Positions 36,481 through 45,551 of a DNA stretch of 64,000 nt are shown here, piece after piece (position 1 is the first letter of the stretch; each line of letters starts with the position of its first letter). The stretch covers positions 4,081-68,080 of the forward strand of contig NZ_DAOKYX010000016.1 of NCBI RefSeq assembly GCF_035325945.1. The letters are read 5' to 3'. The notes under the pieces were generated by a model. That model worked only from the letters and a program-made list of their open reading frames with translations. It had not been told where the DNA came from and did not search any database. A program made the position numbers and the translations under genes. Source of the stretch: Parvibaculum sp035325945 (GTDB lineage Bacteria; Pseudomonadota; Alphaproteobacteria; Parvibaculales; Parvibaculaceae).

Positions 36481-37212
36481 ATGACCATTGTCACCCAAGA
36501 AAGGCTGTCGCCCAATTTCAACGACCGGCCCGAGCCCGTCCGTATCGACATGCTCGTGCTCCATTACACGGGCATGGCCTCCACGGCGGATGCCGTCGAT
36601 CTCCTTTGCAGCCCCGAGGCGAAGGTTTCGGCTCATTATGTGGTCGATGAGGACGGGCAGGTGCTCCGCCTCGTGCCCGAGGAGAAGCGCGCCTGGCATG
36701 CCGGGGTTTCGAGCTGGGCAGGGGTGAGCGATATCAACGGCCATTCGATCGGGATCGAGATCGGCAATGGCGGGCATGATTTCGGCACGCCGCCCTTTCC
36801 GGAAGCGCAGATGAAGGCGGTCGAGACGCTCTGCCGCGAGATACTGGCGCGCCATCCGATCCCGCCGCGCCATGTGCTCGGCCATTCGGACATCGCGCCG
36901 GAGCGCAAGTCCGATCCCGGCGAGCGCTTCGACTGGGCGCGGCTCGCGCGGGCGGGCGTCGGGGTCTGGGTCGAGCCGTTTCCGATTGTCGAAGGGCCCT
37001 CGCTCATGCCCGGCGATCGCGGCGACACGGTCGCGGAATTGCAGTTCCGGCTCGCGACCTATGGCTATGGCGTCGAGGTGCTTGGTGTCTATGACGCGAA
37101 GACCGAGGCAGTCGTGCGCGCCTTCCAGCGTCATTTCCGCCCGGAGCGGGTGGATGGGGTGGCTGATCTTTCGACCGTCGCCACCCTTCACCGTCTTCTC
37201 GAAGCAGTCTGA
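36481..37212 (+). CDS. N-acetylmuramoyl-L-alanine amidase (AmpD/AmiD type)
   Basis: The 243-residue protein has an Ami_2 catalytic domain (about 20-150): zinc ligand H28 in MLVLHYTGM, catalytic E93 in IGIEIGNGG, H135 in GHSDIAPERK and the D145 position in KSDPG. A C-terminal peptidoglycan-binding domain (about 178-243) has MPGDRGDTVAELQFRL and VVRAFQRHF. It cleaves the amide between muramic acid and the peptide stem. No signal peptide is visible, which fits AmpD-like recycling of anhydro-muropeptides in the cytoplasm, though the binding domain is more typical of exported AmiD. It follows the EamA transporter gene without a gap. Confidence 0.92.
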   Translation: MTIVTQERLSPNFNDRPEPVRIDMLVLHYTGMASTADAVDLLCSPEAKVSAHYVVDEDGQVLRLVPEEKRAWHAGVSSWAGVSDINGHSIGIEIGNGGHDFGTPPFPEAQMKAVETLCREILARHPIPPRHVLGHSDIAPERKSDPGERFDWARLARAGVGVWVEPFPIVEGPSLMPGDRGDTVAELQFRLATYGYGVEVLGVYDAKTEAVVRAFQRHFRPERVDGVADLSTVATLHRLLEAV

Positions 37213-37215
37213 TCC

Positions 37216-38178
37216 TCAGGGGATCAGCAGCACGCGGCCGACAGCCTTTCGGCTCTCGATATATTCATGCGCGGCGGCTGCCTCCCTGAGCGGGAAGCTC
37301 CGGTCGAGCACGACCTTGAGGCTGCCCGCCGCCACATCGTCGATGAGGCGCTGAATATTGGCGCGCACCCGCTCGGTGCCGATCTCCGCGCCGAGAAAGA
37401 CGCCGGACATCGACTGGTTGCCGCCCATCATGGTCTGCACATCGACCGTCATGGGCTCGCGGCCCGCGCGGCCCACGAAGGACACGCGCCCGCGATAGGC
37501 AAGCGAGAGGATCGACTTCTGGAGCGTCGAGCCGCCGACCGGATCGACGACGAGATTGACGCCCTTGTTGTCGGTCAGGCGCCTGACCTCGGCGACGAGA
37601 TCCTGGGTGCGGTAGTTGATGCCGTGGTCGAGCCCGAGTTCCTTGAGCCGGGCGAGGCGCTCGTCGCTCGACGCGGTGGCGATCACCCTCGCGCCCGCGC
37701 GCTTGGCGAGCTGGATCGCCGCAAGCCCGACAGCGCCCGCGCCCGCCTGCACGAGCACGGTTTCGCCCGCCTTGAGGCGCCCGAACTCGAAGAGGCAGTC
37801 ATCGGCCGTGCCGAAGGGAACGGGGATCGCCGCCGCTTCCCTGATATCGAGATTGTCCGGCACCGGCCAGGCGGTGAGCGCCGGCACGGCGCGATATTCC
37901 GCATGGCTTCCATAGGCGTTGACGGTCGTCACCCTCTGGCCGGGTTTGAGGTTCTTCACCTCGGCGCCGACCTCGACGATGGTTCCGGCCGCCTGATAGC
38001 CGACGATGTGCGGCTTCGAGGCGAGCGCGCCGCCAGCCCGGTTGAGCGTGTCTCCGCCCTCGATGCTTACGGCCTCTACCTTGATGAGAACCTCGTGCGG
38101 CCCGCATTCCGGGTCGGGCACATCCTCATATCTGAAGACGCTGGGCGGTCCGTTTTCATAATAGACGGCGGCCTTCAT
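37216..38178 (-). CDS. Zinc-less quinone oxidoreductase (MDR family)
   Basis: The 320-residue medium-chain dehydrogenase/reductase of the NADPH:quinone reductase group has VLIKVEAVSIEGGDTLNRAG in the catalytic domain and the Rossmann fingerprint VLVQAGAGAVGLAAIQLAKR. It also has ARVIATASSDERLARLKELG and LVVDPVGG. The structural zinc cysteines of alcohol dehydrogenases are missing. It probably reduces quinones or enones with NADPH; the substrate is unknown. It is convergent with the amidase gene, three bases apart. Confidence 0.92.
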   Translation of the reverse strand: MKAAVYYENGPPSVFRYEDVPDPECGPHEVLIKVEAVSIEGGDTLNRAGGALASKPHIVGYQAAGTIVEVGAEVKNLKPGQRVTTVNAYGSHAEYRAVPALTAWPVPDNLDIREAAAIPVPFGTADDCLFEFGRLKAGETVLVQAGAGAVGLAAIQLAKRAGARVIATASSDERLARLKELGLDHGINYRTQDLVAEVRRLTDNKGVNLVVDPVGGSTLQKSILSLAYRGRVSFVGRAGREPMTVDVQTMMGGNQSMSGVFLGAEIGTERVRANIQRLIDDVAAGSLKVVLDRSFPLREAAAAHEYIESRKAVGRVLLIP

Positions 38179-38264
38179 CGGTATTTCCCCTGTTCATGTT
38201 CTGTCGGATGACTATAGGCGCAATGTCGGCGCTCGATTGACCGGCTGCAAGCCCCTCGCGCCGC

Positions 38265-38293
38265 TTGCCTTCGCCCGGAAAGGCCCCTATCTC
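38265..38293 (+). promoter_or_regulatory. Candidate rnpB promoter
   Basis: TTGCCT (38265-38270) and TATCTC (38288-38293) are 17 bases apart, and the -10 box ends about seven bases before the expected 5' end of RNase P RNA at 38300, which fits a sigma-70 start. Confidence 0.55.
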
Positions 38294-38299
38294 CAAAGG

Positions 38300-38677
<378 letters not shown>

Positions 38678-39028
38678 ATTGCTTTCCCGCATTGCCGCCT
38701 GCCCCCGTCCTGCCACGGGCCCGACCTTGTGGCGCCAAACTTCCCTGCGAGGGTTCGAGCCTTCCCCCATCCCGGCCGATTTTGCGGTTCGATGTTTTAC
38801 TTTTGTTCTCAAATATTCACGTTGTTGAATCCTGCTTCGAGACAGCCAGATACCGCGGAAAACCGCGAAATTACTAGGCTTTCCCGTTGACGCCCATACT
38901 TTCCCATGTTATCCCATGATGTCCCGGATGGTAGCCAAGCCGACCCGGCTGGCACTCGCCGCTCGGGCGGGGAGATTGGGCAAACCCGAGGGGACCGGGT
39001 GGCCCGAAAGAGGGAATGAGTACGGCCT
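38678..39028. other. Leader region between rnpB and mraZ
   Basis: No gene is visible. The right half holds the five-repeat CCCR array (38881-38928) with a possible TTGACG -35 element (38887-38892), so it should contain the main dcw promoter. No clear rnpB terminator was recognised. Confidence 0.6.
38881..38928. promoter_or_regulatory. Five-repeat MraZ-type operator upstream of mraZ
   Basis: Five units with core CCC(A/G) repeat exactly every 10 bases: TTCCCGTTGA, CGCCCATACT, TTCCCATGTT, ATCCCATGAT, GTCCCGGATG. On the other strand this reads YGGG with the same spacing. MraZ is known to bind TGGGN repeats separated by five bases upstream of its own gene, so this is very likely an autoregulatory site. 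A candidate promoter (TTGACG at 38887, weak TATCCC at 38910) overlaps it. Confidence 0.75.
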
Positions 39029-39505
39029 ATGGAGTCGTTCCGGGGACGCTTCACCAACAAGATCGATGCGAAGGGCCGCGTCTCGGTGCCGGCGAAATTT
39101 CGCGCGATCACGGTCGCCCAGGGGTTCGGCGGCATCGTCTGCTTTCCTTCGATCCAGGGCGCCTTTGTCGAGGGCTGCGGCCCGGCCTTCTCCGCCGTGA
39201 TCGACGAGATGCTCGACCGGCTCGATCCCTTTTCGCGTGAGCGCGACCTGCTTGCCTCCGTGCTTCTTGGCGACAGCGCCGAGCTGAGCTTCGACAGCGA
39301 CGGCCGCATCGTCCTGCCGGAGGATCTGCGCGCCCATGCGAACATCACCGACGAGGCGACGTTCGTCGGCATGGGCCGGAAGTTCCAGATCTGGGAGCCG
39401 CGTGCCTATGAGGCCTTCCGCGCCGAGGCGCTGGAGCAGGCGCGGGCGCATGGCGATCTCCTGCGCTCGCCGCTGGCGCTCGGTCCGGGCGGAGGCGCGC
39501 GATGA
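39029..39505 (+). CDS. mraZ: MraZ transcriptional regulator of dcw cluster
   Basis: The 158-residue AbrB-fold DNA-binding protein has the two MraZ half-motifs: FTNKIDAKGRVSVPAKFR near the N-terminus and LSFDSDGRIVLPEDLR at about residues 88-103. It represses or tunes transcription of the division and cell-wall cluster through the repeat array upstream. The family start FRGRF follows directly after the ATG. It overlaps rsmH by four bases. Confidence 0.95.
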   Translation: MESFRGRFTNKIDAKGRVSVPAKFRAITVAQGFGGIVCFPSIQGAFVEGCGPAFSAVIDEMLDRLDPFSRERDLLASVLLGDSAELSFDSDGRIVLPEDLRAHANITDEATFVGMGRKFQIWEPRAYEAFRAEALEQARAHGDLLRSPLALGPGGGAR

Positions 39506-40506
39506 ACGCCCAGGCCCCCCATATCCCCGTCATGCTCGCCGATGTGCTCGCCGTGTTGCAGCCGAAGGATGGCGGCGTCTATGTCGACGGCACGTTCGGC
39601 GCGGGCGGCTATACGAGCGCCATTCTCGGCAGCGCCGATTGTGCGGTGCTTGCGATCGACCGCGATCCGAACGCCATTCTGCGCGGGCGCGAGCTTCAGT
39701 CGAAATTCGGGGAGCGGCTTACCCTGGTCGAAGGCTGCTTCGGCGACATGGCGCGGCTCGTCCGCGAGCTTGGCCATGCGACGGTCGATGGCGTCGTGCT
39801 CGATATCGGTGTCTCCTCGATGCAGATCGACGAGGCGGAACGCGGTTTCTCGTTTCAGAAGGACGGTCCGCTCGACATGCGGATGAGCGGGGCGGGGCTT
39901 TCCGCCGCCGATGTCGTCAACACGTTCGACGAGCACGATCTTGCGCGCATCATCGCCGTCTATGGCGAGGAGAAGCGCGCCCGCGCCGTTGCGCGCGCCA
40001 TCGTGGCGGCGCGGGAGACGGCGCATTTCGAGCGCACGCTCGCGCTTGCCGACACGGTCGCCCGCGTCGTGGGCCGCCGCCCGCAGGATCGCATCCATCC
40101 CGCCACGCGGACCTTTCAGGCGCTGCGCATCTTCGTCAATGACGAGCTGGGCGAGCTTGCGCGCGGCCTTTCCGGCGCGGAAGAGATGCTGCATGAAGGC
40201 GGGCGCCTCGCCGTCGTCACCTTTCATTCGCTCGAAGACCGCATCGTGAAGCGGTTTCTCACCGCGCGCACGGGGCGCGCGGCGCGGGCGAGCCGTTACA
40301 TGCCCGAGCGGAGCGAGGTCGCGCCGTCCTTCCGCGAGATCGCGCACAAGGCGCTGAAGGCATCGGAAGCCGAGGCCGAGGAGAACCCCCGCGCGCGCTC
40401 CGCGAAGCTGCGCGCGGCGGAGCGCACATCCGCGCCCGCGCTGCCGCTCGATCTTGCCGCGCTCGGCATGGCGCGCATGCCCGCCCTCATGGAGGGCCGT
40501 GCATGA
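39502..40506 (+). CDS. rsmH: 16S rRNA (cytosine1402-N4)-methyltransferase
   Basis: The 334-residue SAM-dependent enzyme (formerly MraW) methylates C1402 in the ribosomal P site. It shows HIPVMLADVLAVLQPKDGGVYVDGTFGAGGYT (opening motif), LAIDRDPNA, VDGVVLDIGVSSMQIDEAERGFSFQKDGPLDMRM and TFHSLEDRIVKRF. Translation is coupled by ATGA overlaps to mraZ and ftsL. Confidence 0.97.
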   Translation: MNAQAPHIPVMLADVLAVLQPKDGGVYVDGTFGAGGYTSAILGSADCAVLAIDRDPNAILRGRELQSKFGERLTLVEGCFGDMARLVRELGHATVDGVVLDIGVSSMQIDEAERGFSFQKDGPLDMRMSGAGLSAADVVNTFDEHDLARIIAVYGEEKRARAVARAIVAARETAHFERTLALADTVARVVGRRPQDRIHPATRTFQALRIFVNDELGELARGLSGAEEMLHEGGRLAVVTFHSLEDRIVKRFLTARTGRAARASRYMPERSEVAPSFREIAHKALKASEAEAEENPRARSAKLRAAERTSAPALPLDLAALGMARMPALMEGRA

Positions 40507-40877
40507 TCCGTACCTTCAACATCGTTCTCATCATCGTAGGCATCGCGCTCGCGGCCGGCCTTTACGACATCAAATATCGCGCCGAGGCGGCGCAGAAGCG
40601 CGCCCAGCGGCTCGAGCGCGATATTGCAAGCGAGCAGGAGGGCATTCGCGTGCTGCGCGCGGAGTGGAGTTATCTGAACCAGCCCGAGCGGCTCCAGCAG
40701 CTTGCGCAGCGCTACACGTCGCTCGAAGCGCTCAAGGCATCGCAGATCGGTTCCTTCAGCGACGTTCCGGTGCCGCACAAGACCGATGACTTCTATGTGC
40801 CGAGCCGCAAGGCGCTGGGCGGCTATGCCGGCTCGCTGCCGCAGGATATCGGCGCGGCGGAAAGGACGGTCAGATGA
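40503..40877 (+). CDS. ftsL: Cell division protein FtsL
   Basis: The 124-residue bitopic protein has a single N-terminal membrane helix (about residues 4-22, FNIVLIIVGIALAAGLYDI). A periplasmic coiled coil follows (about 24-65, AEAAQKRAQRLERDIASEQ). FtsL joins FtsB and FtsQ in the divisome and activates FtsWI. Position between rsmH and ftsI and the four-base overlaps support the call. Confidence 0.92.
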   Translation: MIRTFNIVLIIVGIALAAGLYDIKYRAEAAQKRAQRLERDIASEQEGIRVLRAEWSYLNQPERLQQLAQRYTSLEALKASQIGSFSDVPVPHKTDDFYVPSRKALGGYAGSLPQDIGAAERTVR

Positions 40878-42643
40878 TCGGCCGCCGCAACCAGTCCGCC
40901 ACTCGCGGCCGCGTCGTGCTTGCCGGCTATGACGCGGTTTCGCGCGCGCGCCAGCCGCGCGGCGTCGGGCAGGAGGGCGTGCGCTCGCCGTCCGAGCGGC
41001 GCATCTTCCTCGCGCTCGCCGTTTTCGCGGCCTGCTTCTCGCTCGTCGGCGCGCGTCTCATCGAGCTTGCGATCGTCGGCGGCGACCGGGGCGCACGCGT
41101 CGCCGCGGCGGATGTGGTCGACCCTATCCATCGTCCCGACATTGTGGATCGCAACGGCGAGATTATGGCGACGGATATCGTCACAGCCTCGCTCTTTGCC
41201 GACGGGCGTGCGATCGTCGATCCGCAGGACACGGCGCGCCAGCTTGCAACCGTGCTCCCCGATCTCAATCCGGAGGCAGTGGCCGCGAAGCTCGAAACGG
41301 GCCGCGCCTTCATCTGGCTGAAGCGCGATCTGACGCCGAAGCAGCAATATGCCGTGCACTATCTCGGGCTTCCCGGGCTCGGCTTCCGCCGCGAGCAGCG
41401 GCGCGTCTATCCCAACGGGCACAACGCATCGCATGTGCTCGGCACCGTCGATCTCGACAATCGCGGCACGTCGGGCATCGAGCGCTATATCGACAAGGTC
41501 GATTTGCTTGGCAAGGGCGGGAGCGGCGGCGAGCGTTCCGCGCCGATCGCGCTTTCGATCGACATGCGGGCGCAGTTCGCGCTGCGCAACGAGCTTGAGA
41601 GCGCGCTCGCCGAATTCAAGGCCAAGGCCGCCGTCGGCATCATCATGGATGTCTATACGGGCGAAGTGGTGGCGCTTTCCTCGCTGCCCGACTTCGATCC
41701 CAACGACCCGATGCTGGTGACGGATGAGGCGCGCTTCAACCGGGCGACGCTCGGCGTCTATGAACTCGGCTCGGTCTTCAAGGCTGTCACGCTCGCTTCG
41801 GCGCTCGATTCCGGCAAGGTGCGGATGACGAGCCGCCTCGATGCGACGCAGCCCATCCGCTACGCGCGTTTCACCATTCACGACTTCCACGCCGAAAACC
41901 GTTGGCTCACGCTGCCGGAAGTCTTTATGTATTCCTCCAATATCGGCACGGCGAAGGTCGCGCTCGAGCTTGGCACGGAAGCCTATCGCGAATATCTGCG
42001 CCGCTTCGGCCTTCTCTCGCGGCCGCAGATCGAGCTGCCGGAAGCGGGCGATCCTTTGCTGCCGCCGCGCTGGAGCGAATTGTCTACGATCACGGTTTCC
42101 TACGGCCAGGGTATCGCCGTGACGCCGATTCAGGTCGTGGCGGCGCTTGCGAGCATCGTGAACGGCGGCACCAGGGTCACGCCGACCTTCATGCGCCAGA
42201 CGAACCCGCAGGCCGGCCCGCGGCTCATCTCGTCGGAAACGAGCAGGGACATGCAGGCGCTGCTTCGTCTCGTCGTTACCGACGGCACCGGCAAGAAGGC
42301 GGATGTGCCGGGCTATCCGGTGATGGGCAAGACCGGCACGGCGGAAAAGGCGGTTGCCGGCGGTTATGCGAGGCACAGGCTGATCTCGTCGTTCCTGAGC
42401 GCGTTTCCGGCGAACAATCCGCGTTACGCGATGCTGATCATGTTCGACGAGCCGCAGGGATCGAAAGCGACATATGGCTATGCGACAGCCGGCTGGAACG
42501 CGGCGCCGGTGACGGCACGTGTCGTCAAGCGCGTTGCGCCGCTTCTCGGGCTGCCGCCGATGGTGACACCGCAACCCAACGACATGATCCACGAAGCGAA
42601 GCTCGTGTCATACGAGCCGGGGAATGGAAATGCAGGCGATTAG
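40874..42643 (+). CDS. ftsI: Division transpeptidase FtsI (PBP3)
   Basis: The 589-residue class-B penicillin-binding protein has an N-terminal membrane helix after a basic segment (about 38-62, RIFLALAVFAACFSLVG), a pedestal domain with HRPDIVDRNGEIMATD, and a transpeptidase domain. Active-site motifs are S300-x-x-K in ELGSVFKA, S354-S-N in YSSNIGTAK and K486-T-G in GKTGTAEKA. It cross-links septal peptidoglycan with FtsW. It overlaps ftsL. Confidence 0.97.
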   Translation: MIGRRNQSATRGRVVLAGYDAVSRARQPRGVGQEGVRSPSERRIFLALAVFAACFSLVGARLIELAIVGGDRGARVAAADVVDPIHRPDIVDRNGEIMATDIVTASLFADGRAIVDPQDTARQLATVLPDLNPEAVAAKLETGRAFIWLKRDLTPKQQYAVHYLGLPGLGFRREQRRVYPNGHNASHVLGTVDLDNRGTSGIERYIDKVDLLGKGGSGGERSAPIALSIDMRAQFALRNELESALAEFKAKAAVGIIMDVYTGEVVALSSLPDFDPNDPMLVTDEARFNRATLGVYELGSVFKAVTLASALDSGKVRMTSRLDATQPIRYARFTIHDFHAENRWLTLPEVFMYSSNIGTAKVALELGTEAYREYLRRFGLLSRPQIELPEAGDPLLPPRWSELSTITVSYGQGIAVTPIQVVAALASIVNGGTRVTPTFMRQTNPQAGPRLISSETSRDMQALLRLVVTDGTGKKADVPGYPVMGKTGTAEKAVAGGYARHRLISSFLSAFPANNPRYAMLIMFDEPQGSKATYGYATAGWNAAPVTARVVKRVAPLLGLPPMVTPQPNDMIHEAKLVSYEPGNGNAGD

Positions 42644-42645
42644 GA

Positions 42646-44115
42646 ATGCTGGCTGACATGCAGCTCGCGGCGCTCATGGGCTCCGATCTCCCGCCGCTCT
42701 CCGAAGGGGGGGCGACGGAGATTGCCGGCCTGACGGCGGACAGCCGCGAGGTGAAGCCGGGTTTCCTCTTCGCAGCGTTGCCGGGAACGCGTGTTGATGG
42801 AACGCGCTTCATTCCGCAGGCCATCGCTCAAGGGGCGGCCGCCATCCTCGTTTCCACGGGCGCGGATGTCGGGGCGGGCGTGCCCGTCATTGCCGACAGC
42901 AATCCGCGCCGCCGCCTCGCGCTCATGGCGGCGCGTTTCTTCGGCAAGCAGCCGCGCACCGTCGTCGCCGTAACCGGCACGAACGGCAAGACCTCGATCG
43001 TCACTTTCGTTCGCCAGATCTGGACGTCGCTCGGGCATGAGGCGGCGAGCCTCGGCACGGTCGGCGTCGTGACCGCAAGGGGCGAGCGCCCGCTCGGCCA
43101 CACGACGCCCGATCCCGTCACCCTTCAGGCGGGGCTTGCCGAGCTTGCCGATGAGGGGGTCACGCATCTGGCGATGGAGGCTTCGAGCCACGGGCTTGCG
43201 CAATTCCGCCTCGACGGGGTGAAGATCGCGGCCGCCGCCTTCACCAACATCACGCGCGATCATCTCGACTATCATCACACCTTCGACGACTACGCCTATT
43301 CCAAGCTGCGCCTTTTCGGAGAGGTCATGGCGCCGGGCGGCGTCGCGGTGCTCAATGCGGATGCCGAGCACTATGCGGAATTCGAGGCGGTGTCCTGGGC
43401 GCGTGGCCACCGCGTGATTTCGATCGGCCGTCGCGGGCGCGACATCTGCCTTCTCGGCACGAAGCCGACCGCGCGCGGGCAGGCGCTCGAACTCGTTCAT
43501 GATGGCCGCAACTACAATGTGAACCTGCCGCTGATCGGCGGGTTTCAGGCGTCGAACGCACTGGTGGCGGCCGGCCTCGTCATCGGTTGCGGGGGGCAGC
43601 CCGCGCGGGTCTTCGCGGCGCTCGAAACGATCCGGGGCGCGAAGGGGCGGCTCGAAGAAGTCGCGCACCTCCCCAATGGTGCCTCGATCTATGTCGATTA
43701 TGCCCACACCCCCGATGCGCTGATGAACCTGCTCGAGGCGATGAGGCCGCATACGGCGAGGCGTCTTGTCGTCGTCTTCGGTTGCGGCGGCGACCGCGAT
43801 CCGGGCAAGCGCCCGCAAATGGGCGAGGCGGCCGCTCGCCTTGCAGATAAGGTTTATGTGACCGACGACAATCCGCGCAGCGAAGACCCCGCGTCGATCC
43901 GCGCCGCGATCATCGCTGCCGCGCCCGGCGCCATCGAGATCGGGGATCGCGCGGCGGCGATCGAGGCGGCCACGCGCGATCTGCGGGCGGGCGATGTGCT
44001 CGTCATTGCGGGCAAGGGGCATGAAACGGGCCAGATCGTCGGCACACGCACGATCCATTTTTCCGATCATGAGGCAATCGAGGCCGCGGTGCGGCGGATC
44101 GGGGGTGCGCAATGA
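42646..44115 (+). CDS. murE: UDP-MurNAc-L-Ala-D-Glu:meso-DAP ligase
   Basis: The protein has about 489 residues. This Mur ligase has DSREVKPGFLFAAL (UDP site), ATP loop VAVTGTNGKTSIV, HLAMEASSHGL, NITRDHLDYHHTFDDY (carbamylated lysine follows in YAYSKLRLF) and YVDYAHTPDALMNLLEA. The DNPR motif in VTDDNPRSEDPASI indicates meso-diaminopimelate as substrate. ATG 42646 is chosen; ATG 42658 is possible. It starts three bases after ftsI and overlaps murF by four bases. Confidence 0.96.
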   Translation: MLADMQLAALMGSDLPPLSEGGATEIAGLTADSREVKPGFLFAALPGTRVDGTRFIPQAIAQGAAAILVSTGADVGAGVPVIADSNPRRRLALMAARFFGKQPRTVVAVTGTNGKTSIVTFVRQIWTSLGHEAASLGTVGVVTARGERPLGHTTPDPVTLQAGLAELADEGVTHLAMEASSHGLAQFRLDGVKIAAAAFTNITRDHLDYHHTFDDYAYSKLRLFGEVMAPGGVAVLNADAEHYAEFEAVSWARGHRVISIGRRGRDICLLGTKPTARGQALELVHDGRNYNVNLPLIGGFQASNALVAAGLVIGCGGQPARVFAALETIRGAKGRLEEVAHLPNGASIYVDYAHTPDALMNLLEAMRPHTARRLVVVFGCGGDRDPGKRPQMGEAAARLADKVYVTDDNPRSEDPASIRAAIIAAAPGAIEIGDRAAAIEAATRDLRAGDVLVIAGKGHETGQIVGTRTIHFSDHEAIEAAVRRIGGAQ

Positions 44116-45551
44116 CCTCGCCTCTCTGGACGCGCGCAGATGTCATCGCCGCCACGGGCGGCAAGGCCGAGGGTGGCGACTGGGTCGCCAAGGGCGTTTC
44201 GATCGACAGCCGCACCATCGAAGCGGGTGATCTCTTCGTCGCGATCAAGGGCGAGAACACGGACGGCCACGCCTATGTCGAGGCGGCCTTCAGCCGTGGC
44301 GCGGTGGCGGCCATCGTTTCGGATGTGACGCCGGCGATGCGCGCGGGTGGACCGCTCGTCGTCGTTCCCGATGCGCTGGAGGCGCTGAACGCGCTCGGCC
44401 GCGCGGCGCGGCATCGCACGGAGGCGAAGATCGTCGCGGTCACGGGTAGCGTCGGCAAGACCGGCACCAAGGAAGCGCTGCGGATGATCCTTTCGCAGCA
44501 GGGTGCGACGCATGCTTCGGCGGCGTCCTACAACAATCTCTGGGGCGTGCCGCTTTCGCTTGCGCGCATGCCGGCCAATACGCGCTTCGGCATTTTCGAG
44601 ATCGGCATGAGCGCGCCGGGCGAGATCACGCCCCTGTCGAAGCTCGTCGAGCCTTTCGTCGCTCTCGTCACCACGGTCGAGGCGGTGCATATGGCCTTCT
44701 TCAACTCGGTCGAAGAGATCGCCGATGCGAAGGCTGAGGTTTTCGATGGATTGCAGAAGGGCGGCGTCGCGGTCCTCAACCGCGACAATCCGCATTTCGC
44801 GCGGCTCGAGAAGCGCGCGCGCGCGGCTGGTGCGGGCCGCATCATTTCCTTCGGCGAGGACGAGAAGGCGGATGCCCGCCTCGAGAAGGTCGTGCTCAAG
44901 GACGATTGCTCCTGCGTTTCGGCGACGATCTGCGGCGAGCCCGTGACCTACAAGCTTGGCGTGCCGGGCCGGCATATCGTCATGAACAGTCTCGCCATGC
45001 TCGCCTGCGTCAAGGCGGTGGATGCGGATCTCGCGCTGGCGGCACTCGCGCTCGCCAATCTCAAGGCGCCCAAGGGGCGCGGCGAGCGCCATCACATTCT
45101 GGCGCCGGGGCGGCCATTCCTGCTCATCGACGAAAGCTACAATGCCAATCCCGCTTCGATGCGGGCGGCCATCGAGACACTGGGCAGGATCGAGCCGGGA
45201 AGGCGCGCGCGCCGCATCGCCGTGCTTGGCGACATGCTTGAACTGGGCGAGGAGTCCGTCGCGCTTCATCGCGCGCTCTCGATCCCGCTCGCTCATGCCG
45301 ATATCGACCTCGTTTTTGCCAGCGGTCCGGATATGCGTGCGCTTTTCGATGCGCTGCCTGCGGACCGGCAGGGCGCCTATTCGGAAAAGTCGAGTGGATT
45401 GATTGCGCCGCTCGTCGAGGCTCTTCACGACGGCGACGTGGTGATGGTGAAGGGCTCGAACGGATCGCGCATGGGTCTTGTCGTCGAGGCCCTTCTGGCG
45501 CTCGGCGAAGACGACAGCGAAAGCATTCGGCGCAACAGGGGGGAGGCCTGA
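44112..45551 (+). CDS. murF: UDP-MurNAc-tripeptide:D-Ala-D-Ala ligase
   Basis: The 479-residue Mur ligase adds D-Ala-D-Ala to complete the pentapeptide precursor. It shows GVSIDSRTIEAGDLFVAIKG, ATP loop AVTGSVGKTGTKEAL, SYNNLWGVPLSLARM, FEIGMSAPGEI and LLIDESYNANPASMRAAI. It overlaps murE (ATGA) and shares one base with the mraY start (TGATG). Confidence 0.97.
   Translation: MTSPLWTRADVIAATGGKAEGGDWVAKGVSIDSRTIEAGDLFVAIKGENTDGHAYVEAAFSRGAVAAIVSDVTPAMRAGGPLVVVPDALEALNALGRAARHRTEAKIVAVTGSVGKTGTKEALRMILSQQGATHASAASYNNLWGVPLSLARMPANTRFGIFEIGMSAPGEITPLSKLVEPFVALVTTVEAVHMAFFNSVEEIADAKAEVFDGLQKGGVAVLNRDNPHFARLEKRARAAGAGRIISFGEDEKADARLEKVVLKDDCSCVSATICGEPVTYKLGVPGRHIVMNSLAMLACVKAVDADLALAALALANLKAPKGRGERHHILAPGRPFLLIDESYNANPASMRAAIETLGRIEPGRRARRIAVLGDMLELGEESVALHRALSIPLAHADIDLVFASGPDMRALFDALPADRQGAYSEKSSGLIAPLVEALHDGDVVMVKGSNGSRMGLVVEALLALGEDDSESIRRNRGEA

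Noticed and set aside
39016..39240. Alternative frame starting at ATG 39016 just upstream of mraZ
   Set aside because: AGAGGG is only about one base from this ATG, the product has no family features, and the frame overlaps mraZ, whose start matches the family.
41902..42645. Upstream extension of murE
   Set aside because: It is ftsI read in another frame; MurE homology starts at 42646.
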